A stretch of DNA of 64,000 bases from Caenorhabditis elegans (Eukaryota; Nematoda; Chromadorea; Rhabditida; Rhabditidae). Location: positions 8,180,501-8,244,500 of the forward strand of contig NC_003280.10 in the NCBI RefSeq assembly GCF_000002985.6, read 5' to 3'. This document shows positions 36,754 through 49,339 of this stretch, piece after piece. Each line of letters begins with the position of its first letter. Within the stretch, counting starts at the first letter, position 1. The notes below the pieces were generated by a model, which worked only from the letters and a program-made list of their open reading frames with translations, made no database searches and was not told the origin of the DNA. Both the position numbers and the translations under genes were made by a program.

Positions 36754-39700
36754 ATGTCAAACGCTGTTAGTAGGGGGCCTGGGAGAGGGAAGCCGAATCA
36801 AGGTAAGTGCTCACGGTTTTTGTCAGTTTTCTAATTCCTTCAAGGTTTTCATTCAGATCACAATGCAGTTCCTATGCAGGATTCATCCCAACAATTCGTG
36901 ATGCCATTTGTTAACACATCTGGCCCAGTGAACTCAAAGTAAGAAGTTGAAAATATTTTCCATGGCTAAAGTTCTTTTTCAGCTATCAAAGAATGCCAAT
37001 GAACCAGTCGGCGTATCCACAATATGGCCAACAACAATACAACCAACCACAAACAAATCACTATTATCCGCCACAAGCACCACAGCACCAGCAACAATAG
37101 TAAGTTTTTTTTTAAATATTAAATATATTTAGCTTATCATTTCCAAAATTTTACTCACACTGAAAAATAAATTTTCTTAAAAATATGAGTATCCCAAACG
37201 CTTACTTCTGTTACCTACCAGTTTTTCATGAATATCATTTTCAGTGGTGGATATCAGCGACCGGACTATGGTCATCAACCACAGATGTACAATCAACAGT
37301 ACCAAGGCTACCAAGCTCCTCAGCAATACCACCCAGAAATGCCATATCAACCAGCTCAGCCAGCACAACAACAGATGACTCATACAGCTCCACAAGAACC
37401 TAAACGGCAAAGGAAAGCACTGGAAATTGTCGATCCAACTACGAAAAAGGCAATTGAAGTGACGCCTCATCTTGCACCAGCTGCACCAGCGCCAGCGGCT
37501 CCAGCAGCCCCGATTGCCCCAGAGGAAGAAAAGAAAAAACAAAACATTACTTTAGAATTCTTGAATCAGGTCAAAAATGAACTACATCATGAAGACAGAC
37601 GACATGATAATCCTCCTGCGGTCCCAGCTGCGGTCCCAGCTGCGGTGCAAGCTGCTGTACTTCCCAATTTTAGCGTACCACCGCCAGCCCTGGGACAGAC
37701 ACCTCCAGCAGCATCCATAGCTCCACAAGTTGTACCGTCCGTTCCGAAAACTCCAGAAGCACCAGCAAAGGCTGATTACGAAGTAAAACAAGCAGAAACC
37801 CTTGTGACGCCTGTTTCATCTCCCCATGCATCAGACACAACCACCACTACGCCCGCCAGTGGAACTGCAGAATCAGCATCTACTGTAGCTGATGTCAGAG
37901 TTACTCCAACACTGACAAAGGAAGAATCAAAAGAGGAAACTGATGATGATAAATTTGAGGAGAATGATGAAAGAGAAAGTACGCCAGACGTTGCTGACTC
38001 TTCTACAGAAAAGACTCCTGAGGAGCTGGAAATCGAAAAAGCACAGAAAGAAGCCGAAGAGATTGAAAAGAAAAAACTTCGCGAGGAAGCTTTAGAGAAA
38101 AGAATCGAGGAGCTTATCCTGGCCGGAAGTGCTGTCATCTCGGATGGAACTTTTGGAAGAGATTTCATGGTTACTATTCGCGAAATTGAAAAAGTTTTCT
38201 CTCGGACCCCATGTCCACTGTCACCAGCTCAGCTAGCTGATTTCGGATTGGATATCAAAACGATGCGAGTTTCTGATAATAAGAAGCCTAATTTCACACC
38301 AAACTGGGCAAACAAAGGAGGAAACCGCCAGCAGGTTGTAAGTTATCATTATTTAATAAAAGCCATAATTCAAACAATATTGTATTTTCAGCCATACCGT
38401 GGAAGAACAACCACAGATGGAACCGGGCGTGGCGGTCAGCAGCAAAGAGATCGTATGCACAACAAGCGACCACCAGTTGTTAGACCTTCGATTGAACGAG
38501 TTCAGAGAGTTACACTTCCATCATCGAAAGATGCATGGAAGCCAGACCGTCAAAAAACCGCGGAAGCTGTTGCAAGCGAGGAAGCTGCGGTTATTGTAAG
38601 TTATTCGTGATTAATCAAAACTATAAACTGTTAAACCAAATTTCAGGAAGTTTGTAAGAAGGTTCGGTCTCTTATGAACAAGGTGACGCCTACATCACAA
38701 CGTCCTCTCACCGAAGAATTCATTTCCTACAATGTATCCTCCAACGATGCGCAGCTCGCTCAAGTTGTCGAAATCGTCTTTGACAAGGCAGTTGAAGAGC
38801 CAAAGTTCTGTGCTTTGTACGCTGAAATGTGTAAGGCTCAGGCGAATCATGAACTATCCCAGACCGGCGGAAAGTCAGCCTTCAGAAATAAGGTTTTGAC
38901 TCGGACGCAGATGACATTCCAGGATAAAAAAGACATTGATGCAGACAAACTGGCAATCATCGAAAAAGAAGAAGATCCAGTGAAAAAGGAATTGATGCTT
39001 GCAGAGGAGAAACAGAAATTTAGACGGAGAAAGTTCGGAGTTATGACGTTTATGGGTTATCTGTATAGAAATCAACTTTTATCCACAAAAATCGTCCAAA
39101 CGTGTACATTCGAATTGTTCAATTCGATCAAGGACCAAGATATTAAAAAAGAGGATGTCGACGAGGAATCTATTCACTGTGGTCTTCAACTCATCGAGAC
39201 TGTAGGCGTGATGTTGGATAAATCAAAAGATTCCACGACCGTATTCCTTGATCAATGGTTCCAGAAGTTGGAAGCTGCCAAACCTTACTGCTCAAACAAA
39301 ATCCGTTTCATGATCATGAATCTTATGGAGCTTCGCAAAGACAAATGGATTCCAAGAAAATCTACCGAGTCTGGACCGAAAAAAATCGATGAAATTCACA
39401 AAGATATTCGTCAAGAGAAGATTGAAAATGAGAAAGCTCGTGATCAATATGATCGGGATCGTGATCGTCGTCATGGAGGTGTCAGACCAAACAGCAACTC
39501 TCTCAGAAAATCAGTTCCAGTCTCCAGGAATTCATTGGATAGGAACCGAGGAATGCAACACCCTGAACAAAAAAGAGCCGCTGCTGCAGCTAACACAAAA
39601 CTTGCCTCATCGAGTAAGTATTTTCAGACAAATATTTCTTCAATATTAATTAATTGCAATTTCCAGGTGTTCAACCCAAAAACATCTCGCTCTCTTCGAT

Positions 39701-40742
39701 GGATAATAATACTCTTGGGAAGAGCAAAAAAGAGTGGCATTCTGGTGCTTCTGGTGGAGGAAACACTTCTTCCGAATCTGCCGTTCCAGTCAAATCAGCT
39801 TGGGGGCGACGTGATTCCAATGATCAACGCAAAAAGTCGACTGTTGACGAGAAACAGGCCGCTTTAGCTGCTGCAAAGGAAATCAGTGCAATGTCAATTT
39901 CTTCGCGGCGATCCACATCACAAAATTCGAATACTGACAAGACCGACGATGAGCTGACTGAAGAAGAGAAAGCTGTCAGAGCCAAGATTATGAATACCGT
40001 TAAATCCGATCTTCTAGAAATGTCTAGTGGTGAGCTCTCCCAAAAGGAATTGGTTGACTCTATCACCGATTATGTTGGAAAAGAAAAATACGGTTCGCCG
40101 TCATTGACAGTAGTCTATGAGATGATTATCCGAGCTGTGATCGAAAAAGGTTTGAAGGATGATGATCGAAAGAAGTTGGCTATTGCTCTGCGGATGTCAT
40201 TGGTCAGCAAGACTGAGAAGCAAGCTTTTATAGAGGGGTAAGGCAAGAGTTTATGATTTATTGAGCTTTACAAATTATTTCAGAGCTACCCGTTTCTGCA
40301 AATTCGCTAATGATGTTGAGCTCCAGCAAGATTATCCCAAATTGTGGACCGTTACTGGTGAAGTTCTCGTGAACACAAGTCATGCTCCACATGACGAAAT
40401 TGGAGAAGTTGAATCTTTCTCATTAGCGGACATGAAGCCAATTTTCTCAGCTGCCAAAGGAGAAGGAAATAAGAAATTTGACCTTCTTGTTCAAGTTTTG
40501 AAGCAATTGGTGAGTTATTGCAAATTTTAGTGCTCAGATTCAGTACATTGCGTTTATTTTTTTAATTTAATTTTTTTCAGATCGAGCTTGAGCTTGAAGT
40601 GACTGGCGCTGCAGAAGGAATCTCGTGGGAGTTTTCGGACATGAAGTTAAAGACTGAGATGGAAGAAGGACTTTCAGCAGAAATGGAAGCAGTGACGTTT
40701 AAAAATGGAAAAACGTTGTCGAGCTATTTGACGGGCAACTAA
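36754..40742 (+). CDS. ifg-1: Translation initiation factor eIF4G
   Basis: Nine exons (36754-36802, 36857-36938, 36983-37099, 37245-38337, 38392-38595, 38647-39613, 39667-40237, 40284-40509, 40581-40742) encode 1156 residues, the length I recall for the long p170 isoform. The N-terminus is Gln/Asn/Pro/Tyr-rich (poly(A)-binding-protein side), followed by an Ala/Pro-rich and Glu/Lys-rich region. TFGRDFMVTIREI at about 385-397 aligns with the eIF4E-binding site of eIF4G (YxxxxL-type), with Phe386 at the Tyr position. From about residue 516 (EVCKKVRSLMNKV) comes the MIF4G HEAT domain that binds eIF4A, and an MA3-like HEAT region follows in the last third. It scaffolds eIF4E, eIF4A and eIF3 in cap-dependent translation. 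A shorter p130 isoform lacking the N-terminus is known from literature. Confidence 0.95.
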
Positions 40743-43700
40743 TTTATCGTATTTTTGGATTTTCAAACTCCACAGTAGATTTATAGAGAACTTTTTTGTG
40801 TGCTAAAACCCATTTTAATTATCTATATAAGAACGAGTTGTTGATAATACGGTCTAAACATGTCAAGTTTTTCGTTTTTTCGCCGCGCGTCCATCCCTAC
40901 CGATTTTATGTCTTATTGGGTATCCCATTAATGGTTTTCGATATTATTGCTTGTTTTTCTTTTGTTAGAGGTTTGCAAGAAAAGTTTCAAAATGAATAAC
41001 TGATTATCATGATTTAGCTGAAGTAAATCAATTTTCAGACATTCAGATCATTTTTCCTGCAAACTTCCGCTCATTCTACAACTCGTCTCGAAACGTGAAG
41101 ATTCTCTTCATTTTTCGTTTCGAGACGCAGAAATCAACTCGTTATAGCCCCTTTCCCACCCACCTTACCCTTTTCTTCTGATGATCACTAAAAATATCAC
41201 GTTTTCCTCCAAATCATTAAATATTTATATCCTCATTTGGATTCCCGTTTCGTTTATTTGCTCCCAGTTCCCATTTCTTTCATTCGTTTTTCTATTTGAA
41301 TAACCCTTTCATAGTCTCCTTGTTTATTGTTTCTAAATTAGCTGTTGGTTTTTTATTGGTTTCTCCCTTCATATTTCCATACCAGTTGGTCCCGAGAACA
41401 TTTCTTGCTATGCTTGTTTTCGTGCTTAAAGGGTCTTTTCTAAGAGACGGTCGAAAAGTCGCTGAATTTTTTCGGAGTGCTGGAATTTCGTTGAATTGCA
41501 TCGAATTTATCGTAAAACGAAGACTTTTGACTAGCTCTTAGCTTCATTTCTTTTCCAAATTTCCTAATTGTGTGTAAGTCAGTGCCTTCGGTCTGATTCC
41601 TGGATCTTCTAGAAATTGTGACAATTGGTTAATTTTAATATCCTCTCATCAGCCCATCTTAAATTTTCCACTTCCTTGAATTCTACGTTTTTCCTGTTTT
41701 AACTAATTGTCCTTCCGTTATTATCATCATCACCACCTCCACCACAAATAAAAATGGGCATCAAAATTGTTTTTTTTTTTTTTCATCATAGTTCTTGTTG
41801 GGGTTGTTCCCCATTTATATAGCTTGCTCTGTTTTCTCATCAAATGCTCACAGTTTTACGTTGACTCGATTTTGAATAAATATTTAGGAAATCGTGTCAC
41901 TGGCGAATGTAAATGAAATCTAATATGAGAAGGAATAATATAAACAGTAATCGAGAGAATTTCGCCGTTTCGCAGGTTTGTTTGAATTTATTTAAAATTT
42001 AGACCTATAAAATTAAATAGTTTTTGAAAAAATTTGCTACAGTAACCTTTGATCTACCCGCGCAAATCTCAATTCTTTTTTCGTTAGAAACTTCATTCAT
42101 CTTTCCTTGAGACAGGTTTTCAATTTTTGTCATTTTTCTTTACATTATAAAATTTTAAACTTTATTCTCGATCTGCGTAGTAATGGTGATGCTTGTCGAG
42201 GTTTGCGACAATGAATAGAAGAATAGGCAACTGATTTCTTTCAATTTTATTCGCTTCTCTCTCTCGTCTTCGCCTCAAAACTATTCTCTCAGTCTAAGAC
42301 AAAAAACTGGTCTGGACACAGTGACTGTATGCAGAGTGTTTTTAACCCTTTTCTACCTCTCGTGTGCGCGCACGCTCACATACACACGCGGAGGATGTCC
42401 GTGAAGAAAAGAAAAGTAGAAGAGGATGAGAGACGTAGACATGTCCAGCATGCAGCATTAGTAGGGGTCCCTCTTCAGTCGATATTTGTCTCAATTTGAG
42501 TGGAGGCAAAGGAAAGCCGGCTTTTTTGGTGATCTGATCCTGTCAGTTTTATTTATGCATGATAAAATTAGTGGTTTCTGAGGCGTCCTTTTTTAAGAAA
42601 ACTCGAATATCTTAATTATAAAATTATAAAATATCATTCAATATCCCTAGTAATGAAATTTTCTACCTTTTTATCTGAGTTTTTAGACGAAACGATGCGG
42701 GTTTTAAAAGAGTTTTGGAGATAAATACATTCTGTTTCCAAAAAAATTAACGCTTCGTACTGAACCATATTGTTGACATGGTGCATAGTGACATGGTTTC
42801 CCGTTTCAATAGAGCTTAGTATAGTAGTAGTTAATTAATCTACATCTTCTCTGTATGCTTTGTAGTAAATAAACATTATTTTACTTTCTATTTTAGAGAA
42901 CTACCATTGGTACTCACAAGTTTCGTTTTCTTGTCTCTATTATTTAGTTTCCATGATCTTCACAATTTTGGTTTGAAACCATTGTCCATGTTTTTTTTTC
43001 TGCGCAGTTTCGGGTAATTATCCTGTCCCGCCGTTCGTCCCCACCCAATCCTCCCGTCAACACCAAAAAGCGTTCGTTCCGCTTCAATTACTTGAATCGA
43101 TAGATGTTATTCGTCAATCCTCGTGGTCTCGGCACGAAAAGTCCCTCGCTTTATTCACCGTCCCTCCCACTCATGCTTTTGTTTAGATGAGTCACTATTG
43201 TTTCTTTCCGCCTACTACTACTGACTCGGCTGCAATTTTGACCTCAACTCCAATTACTTACGTGTTCGATCGATTTGGTTAGTGTGTCCTTCAGATGGTA
43301 TTGTTGTGTGTTGAAGAAGTATAACACATTTCTTATTTCGCATCTTTTATTGTGTGTTCATATTGGAATTATAATCCCTTCGTAGTACGGTCTCTTTCCA
43401 ATAATTGTTTTGATGCTTTTGAGAATTTTGGGTGTTTCTCTTCTCGATTTTTTGTTTTCAATAACAACAACAAAAAGAAATAAAATTCATTTTTTCGAAG
43501 TTACTTTTTGTGTTTTCAACGGTCACCTTCAATTTCCGCTCCGAAAAAGAACCTGATTTTCATAAAACGTCCGCCGCCGCTTCGTCGTCGTCATCAACAG
43601 AATTTTATCATCGCATCAGACTTGAATAGAAGCGAAAACGAAAAAAAAGACATCATTATATTAATAGTAATTTTCTAATGATGGCCATGATCACAAGTGT

Positions 43701-45829
43701 GTTGAGATTTCTCCGATTAGTAGATGTAGGAGACGTTGATGATGATGGTGCTGACGAAGTATTCAGTTAGATGAACGTTATTCTGCTTCTTTTCATTCTC
43801 ATTCTTGACGCCTGCTTGTTTTCCGTTTCTCCGGTTTTTGGTTTGCCTCATTTGAATATATGCTACAGTACTCGACATGAGTGTAAATACTTAGGTTTCC
43901 GTATCTGACAGCTAAGCTTATTACGATTCCCGACGGATTTGACATTAATAGACCTAGCTGCATTAATGTTGTTCCTTTATTTTTGTCCTTATAATAATGC
44001 TGAATAAGAATGATATTTTAATTATTTTTGAACCGAACAAAAAATTTGCGTAATGTGCAGTACCCTAAAACGATTTCAAATTATCCCTATCGATTTGAAA
44101 GTTTTTGAAATATTTTGGTAAATTACGCTGGTTAGGATATAATTATTATGTTGCTATTCACTGTTTCCCAAGTTTTCAATTCGATACTAACCCATATAAA
44201 AGAGAAACAAGATTTTTCTTGCCTTCGTGTCTAACATCTTCTTCCAATATTTCGATTTTCTTGCCCATTTTCCCATCCACTGTCCAGGTGACGCATTAAT
44301 TCAACGCAGCAAAATGTGAAATCAAGATGTTACGTAACGGGGGATCCTAGCCTAGGAATCATCAAGATCAGAGAGGTAAAAGGACATCAGATAGAGGCAG
44401 ATAAATTCACAAGAGACTGACTGCAGCTGTCTTTCTTTTACGTCATGTTTGCAAAATGACTGGCGGCATCCCCGAAGGTGTGTGTGTCCTGTAAATCTAG
44501 TAGTCAAGCACACATTGAGTTTTGGAGGAAAAGGAGGAGTGTTCCGGCGAGTTTCCGCGCGGAAGAAGAGAGTGTGAGAGCAACTTGATCGTCTGGTTGC
44601 TGAGCAAAGCTACGCACACCTTTTGGCCATGTTTCCGTCGTTCTGGCTATTGTTCCATATTTGTATTGATTTTCCCTATTTGGTTTAGTCATGAAATGTT
44701 TCTCTGCAAAACTTGACGACATTACCTGATTGTTGGTCAACAAATCTTCTTTATTTTTGTCGTTTTTGTTACACATAAGAGTTTTGGGATCGCCCAAACG
44801 ATTTCCGATAGTTTTATGGCTGATTTCTCTTGATTTCGTAATAATTCAGATCCTCACAGTTGTCGTATTCTCCAGTCAACACAGTAGTGACTCACTTCGG
44901 TTTGGATGACTAACAATGTCAATCTGTTTTCGTTTTCTTTCTTCTACTGTGATTTAGTGTTCTATTATGCATTGACTATTACAATAATTAAGTTACAGTC
45001 CTGATCTCGATTTTATGAAACTAACTACATCACACACTACGTACTCCCATTCCTGTCAAGATTGTAATCAGCTGATGTAAAAGAATGTCCCCTGACCGCA
45101 AAATAAATGAAGAACAGTCTATTTTTCTTAGTTCAAGGTTGACTGTAATAAAATAAAAAAGATTGAATTGAATATTTGTAAAAAATCAATTTCTCGGCTT
45201 CATAGAATTTTTCGCCAGATCTTACGCGCTCGGTCTCGCCACGCGGACAACGGGTTACTGTAACTCGTATCAACTTTAGATTACGTCTACGTAATGATCT
45301 CGCGTTTTTTGAAATATTATTCTGAATCATGTCATAAATTAATTAGAATATATCGTCGCTCAAATTGGAAAGGTGTGTCTTCAAAATATTTGTCAGTATG
45401 AAATAACTTTATTTACCTAAGAATTATTTTCAAGATTGCATAGTGCTTTTGAAAAGTATTGCTATTTGAATCCGACATTTTTTCTTATTTCCATTTCGAA
45501 AGTAATAACAAGTACATATCCAGTGTCAACTTGTCACCTTGAAGTATGAAAAATGACTACTGCACTTTTTCACGGTCGTCTTCATTTTTTTGTATTCTTT
45601 TATTCCGATATGGAGATGAAAACCGGTCGATCATGTGCCCCCAAGGGGGCTGATCATGATTTCACCCTCCTTTCACACTCTATCCCCCACCACCACCTCA
45701 CAATTCTTTTTGGTCTCACTTTCGTTCCAAAAAGCTTTGTTATACTCTTAGTTTTCTTTTACTGTAATTTTTAAATTCTATTTTTTTTTCGTTGTAATAA
45801 ATCTTATTTCTAAAGGTTCTCTCGAAACA
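40743..45829. other. 5-kb intergenic region upstream of dab-1
   Basis: No gene could be supported in this region. It is T- and C-rich in places, with an alternating purine-pyrimidine GTGTGCGCGCACG tract near 42.36 kb. Dispersed-repeat motifs GGTCTCGGCACG (43125-43136) and GGTCTCGCCACG (45232-45243) occur. It probably holds the regulatory sequence of dab-1. Short open frames on either strand lack motifs and splice support. Confidence 0.5.
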
Positions 45830-48125
45830 ATGGCTCAAAAGTCGGATATATCAGTGGAAACGGCAAATGCAACATCTGGAAAACCAAATCCACCATCACC
45901 AAAGTCCCGACTTGCAATGCTGAAGAGAACCAAGAAAGGTGAGAACATAGCTGAGTTCCGAAAAAATGATTTCTCAATTTTTGAGAGTATCCAATTGTGA
46001 ATGTAGAGATATCAATTTGATAATTTAACGAGAAGATAGCCTTTTTGCCAATTTTCAACAGATAGATAATGTTATCTTTTTGTTATCTATAACATTTTCA
46101 GGAAAGAGTTCAAAGTTTATTGGTTCACTCTTTCTTTTCCCCCAAAAACTTGTGACAATGATCTGCCAAGCAGAAAGTTTGCTCCTTTCTTCTCTGCGTC
46201 TCACTTCGTTTTCTTATCTCTTTACGCTCTCTAGCGCCCGCTCTATGTGATTTCTATATCGATTTCTAACGAGTGTTTGTATACTTTTAAACTCATTAAT
46301 AGATTTTGCAAATTTCATTTTAAGTGAATACCTAATTATCATGAAAAAGACGCAATTAGGGCGTTCGTTTTCCAAATCATTCAAGCAGAAAAAGGCGCGG
46401 GGTATGATTTACTCTATAATTATCAATCTAAAATTTAAACTTTTTAGCATCAAATGCATCATCGGATCCGTTTCGCTTTCAAAACAATGGAATTTCCTAC
46501 AAGGTGAGTTTTTTTTAATGATTCATGTAGTAGTTTTTGTAAAATTGTTATTTCAGGGAAAGCTGATCGGAGAACAAGATGTGGACAAGGCTCGAGGAGA
46601 TGCAATGTGTGCTGAAGCAATGCGAACTGCCAAGAGTATTATCAAGGCTGCTGGAGCTCACAAAACACGTATTACTCTTCAAATCAACATTGATGGAATC
46701 AAAGTTCTTGATGAAAAGAGCGGCGCTGTTCTTCATAATTTCCCAGTATCAAGAATCTCTTTCATCGCTCGTGATTCTTCTGATGCTCGAGCTTTTGGAC
46801 TTGTTTACGGTGAACCTGGAGGCAAGTACAAGTTCTATGGAATCAAAACAGCACAGGCAGCTGATCAAGCAGTTCTTGCTATCAGAGACATGTTCCAAGT
46901 TGTTTTTGAAATGAAGAAAAAACAGATTGAGCAAGTTAAGCAACAACAGATTCAAGATGGTGGAGCTGAAATTAGTGTGAGTTTTTAGAATAATTCCAAA
47001 GATCCAATGCATTTTTAAATTATAAAAGTCCATTGTTATGACTTTATAAAAGTTCCAGAGCAAGAAGGAAGGTGGAGTCGCCGTCGCTGATCTTCTCGAC
47101 TTGGAATCCGAACTTCAGCAAATTGAACGAGGAGTTCAACAACTTTCAACTGTCCCGACAAACTGTGATGCCTTCGGAGCATCACCATTTGGAGATCCTT
47201 TCGTAGACAGCTTCAACAGTACAGCCACGTCAAATGGAACTGCAAATATGTCTGGAACTCAAGTGCCATTTGGAGGACTTCAACTTCCACAAGTTCAACA
47301 AATGCAGATGCCAATGGTTCAAATTCCTCAACAATCTCATCAGAATTGGCCAACATCCGGAGCTGGATCATTTGACGCTTGGGGACAACAACAACAGCAG
47401 CAACAAATGCACCATGCTCATAGTACACCTGCTTTCGGAACAAACGGATTCTCGGATACTAATCCATTTGCGTCGGCTTTCAATACTCAAGCTCCGCCAC
47501 CACCACTTCCAACTGTTGCTCCAACACAATACCGTGATCCATTCTCTGTACATTCCTCTGCTATTCCAAATTCAAATATTGATTGGACTGGAACTGGGAC
47601 TACGAAAGAGAATATGGCACCATCTACTAATATCCAACAACAGCAGTCATCATTGCATCACGCCAGCACTTTTGCCAACTTTGGAGATAATAAGTGAGTG
47701 ATATTCTAAAACCTAAATTAATAATAATCAAAAACAAGATTCAGGGCCGAAACCTGGAGTGAAAAGAAGGTGACGTCGCTTGAAGAAGCTTTCACGAAAT
47801 TGGTTGATATGGACGCATTGGTTGGTGGACAGGGTATCAAGGAGACAAAAAAGAATCCATTTGAGCATATCTTAAACCCACCAAAGGTACAATTTAATCT
47901 ATTTTACTAGCTTTTTAGTTTTTATCTTTGAAAATTGAAAAAATTAGTGGAGTAGGAACTTGTGAAATTGTCCGTAAACTAATTGCAGTATTTTCATTTT
48001 TAAATATTTTTCAGGCTTCTCTGAACTCCATGTCGACAACATGTTCTGCTGCTCAAATGGCTGCCACTCAACAGCATACGACTTCATCTCATGCTGATCC
48101 ATTTGGTGATGATTTCTTCCGATAA
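45830..48125 (+). CDS. dab-1: Disabled-family endocytic adaptor DAB-1
   Basis: Six exons (45830-45938, 46448-46503, 46557-46976, 47059-47693, 47745-47886, 48015-48125) give a 490-residue form. The 420-nt third exon encodes most of the PTB domain (about 56-195: [20 protein letters not shown] through [19 protein letters not shown]). This domain binds FxNPxY signals in LDL-receptor-type tails and phosphoinositides. The rest is Gln/Pro/Asn-rich with AP-2 and EH-domain motifs: DPF in SSDPF, FGDPF, RDPF and ADPF, and NPF in TNPF and KNPF. In the worm it is needed for lipoprotein receptor and EGL-17 trafficking (family knowledge). A second first exon at 46341 splices in the same phase and gives a 474-residue form. 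Confidence 0.94.
46341..46401 (+). CDS. dab-1: Alternative first exon of dab-1
   Basis: ATG at 46341 opens a 61-nt exon encoding the basic peptide [20 protein letters not shown] and ending at a GTATG donor in phase 1. This matches the acceptor at 46448, exactly like the upstream exon 45830-45938. A TTTTAAG acceptor about 18 nt upstream could receive a spliced leader. This form would replace an acidic/neutral 36-residue N-terminus by a short highly basic one, so membrane or phosphoinositide contact could differ between isoforms. Confidence 0.65.
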
Positions 48126-48869
48126 ATTGTGCCAAACATCGTTCTATTCAATGACCTCATGTGCCATGCAACAACAGCACTCTATCGTTTCTTTGTGTGT
48201 AAATTGTAAAATTTTTTTTAATTCTTCATAGTCCCTTTTGTATTTCACTTGTTTTAATTCAGTTTCTATCGCATACACTTTAGACCGGTGATCATCATTT
48301 CACACACCCACCCAAAACATTTCCTGTTCTTTTTTATTTTTGAAATTTCCAAAAATTCATATTCATAGCAATGCTAACAAAAATCCTTGTTTTCCTACTT
48401 TTTAACCATCATTGATTTGTTTAGCGTTTTAGGGAAATGTTTTTTTGTATTATTATTATTTTATATATTGCATTCAATGGACCACCATCAACCCCCCCCC
48501 CCCCCCCAACCATCTCTGTGATATTCTATCGCTATTCTATAGGGCCGTTTTCCAACCAACTTGTCAATCTCTCACCTCCCTTATATTCGCCTAATTTTAT
48601 ATTATCGGTTTGCTCTTCCGCCTTGCGAAATGAAATGCTTTCTGTCAAAATTTGTTAATAAGTTTATAGGAACACTGATTGTTTTAAGGAGGGAAGTAAA
48701 AACAAAAAAAAACCGAAAACGAATATATTCACAAATGTTCGATAATGTTCAAACGTTTTCAAAAGTCGATGAAAATTCTGCAACAACACAAGTTTGAAAC
48801 TACAGTACTCTTCAAAGGCGCACACCCTTTTGTATTCTCTGTGCACGGAAGAATTTTATTTTTTTACTT
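48126..48869. other. dab-1 3' flank and repeat-rich spacer
   Basis: AT-rich DNA after dab-1 with a run of 15 C residues near 48.49-48.51 kb. A dispersed-repeat segment (TACAGTACTC then AAAGGCGCACACCC, about 48.80-48.83 kb) is also seen in reverse near 7.63 kb. No gene is supported. Confidence 0.45.
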
Positions 48870-48877
48870 CATTTTCC

Positions 48878-49162
48878 GAGACCCGAAGAACTCGGGGGAT
48901 GTCCAATTGGGGGGATTACCAACTCGGGGGATTGGCCCCGCCCACAGAACCGTGGCTTGCAATACGCCCATTTCTGCAACTGCCGCACGGTTTTAAAACT
49001 GTATTTTTCTCAATAGAGCGAGAAATAACAAGAAAAAATAATTTTAAAACCGTGCGGCAGTTGCAGAAATGGGCGTATTGCAAGCCACGGTTCTGTGGGC
49101 GGGGCCAATCCCCCGAGTTGGTAATCCCCCCAATTGGACATCCCCCGAGTTCTTCGGGTCTC
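48878..49162. mobile_element. Perfect fold-back element with 8-bp target duplication
   Basis: Two arms of 121 bp (48878-48998 and 49042-49162) are perfect reverse complements as read by eye, around a 43-nt AT-rich loop. The arms start GAGACCCGAAGAACTCGGGG and are GC-rich compared with flanks. The element is bordered on both sides by CATTTTCC (48870-48877 and 49163-49170), a perfect 8-bp direct repeat. It has no coding capacity. The 8-bp duplication fits a hAT-like or similar transposase acting in trans. Identity of the arms suggests recent insertion or gene conversion between arms. Confidence 0.92.
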
Positions 49163-49339
49163 CATTTTCCACATCAAATAATAATTTGTGAAACTTGGGA
49201 CTTCAAGCGACTACTATTATTGAGATCGTAGCGAGATTCACTCAGAAAAAACCAGCGTGCGCCTTTAAACTGAAGTTATGATACTTCTTTTAAATTTGAA
49301 ATCAATTGTGATGGCGCGAGCAGAGAGACGAAAATCAAA

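Noticed and set aside
41750-41785. A CRISPR array or other prokaryotic-type system in the repeat-rich gaps
   Set aside because: Spliced genes throughout show this is eukaryotic DNA; only homopolymer runs and transposon repeats are present.
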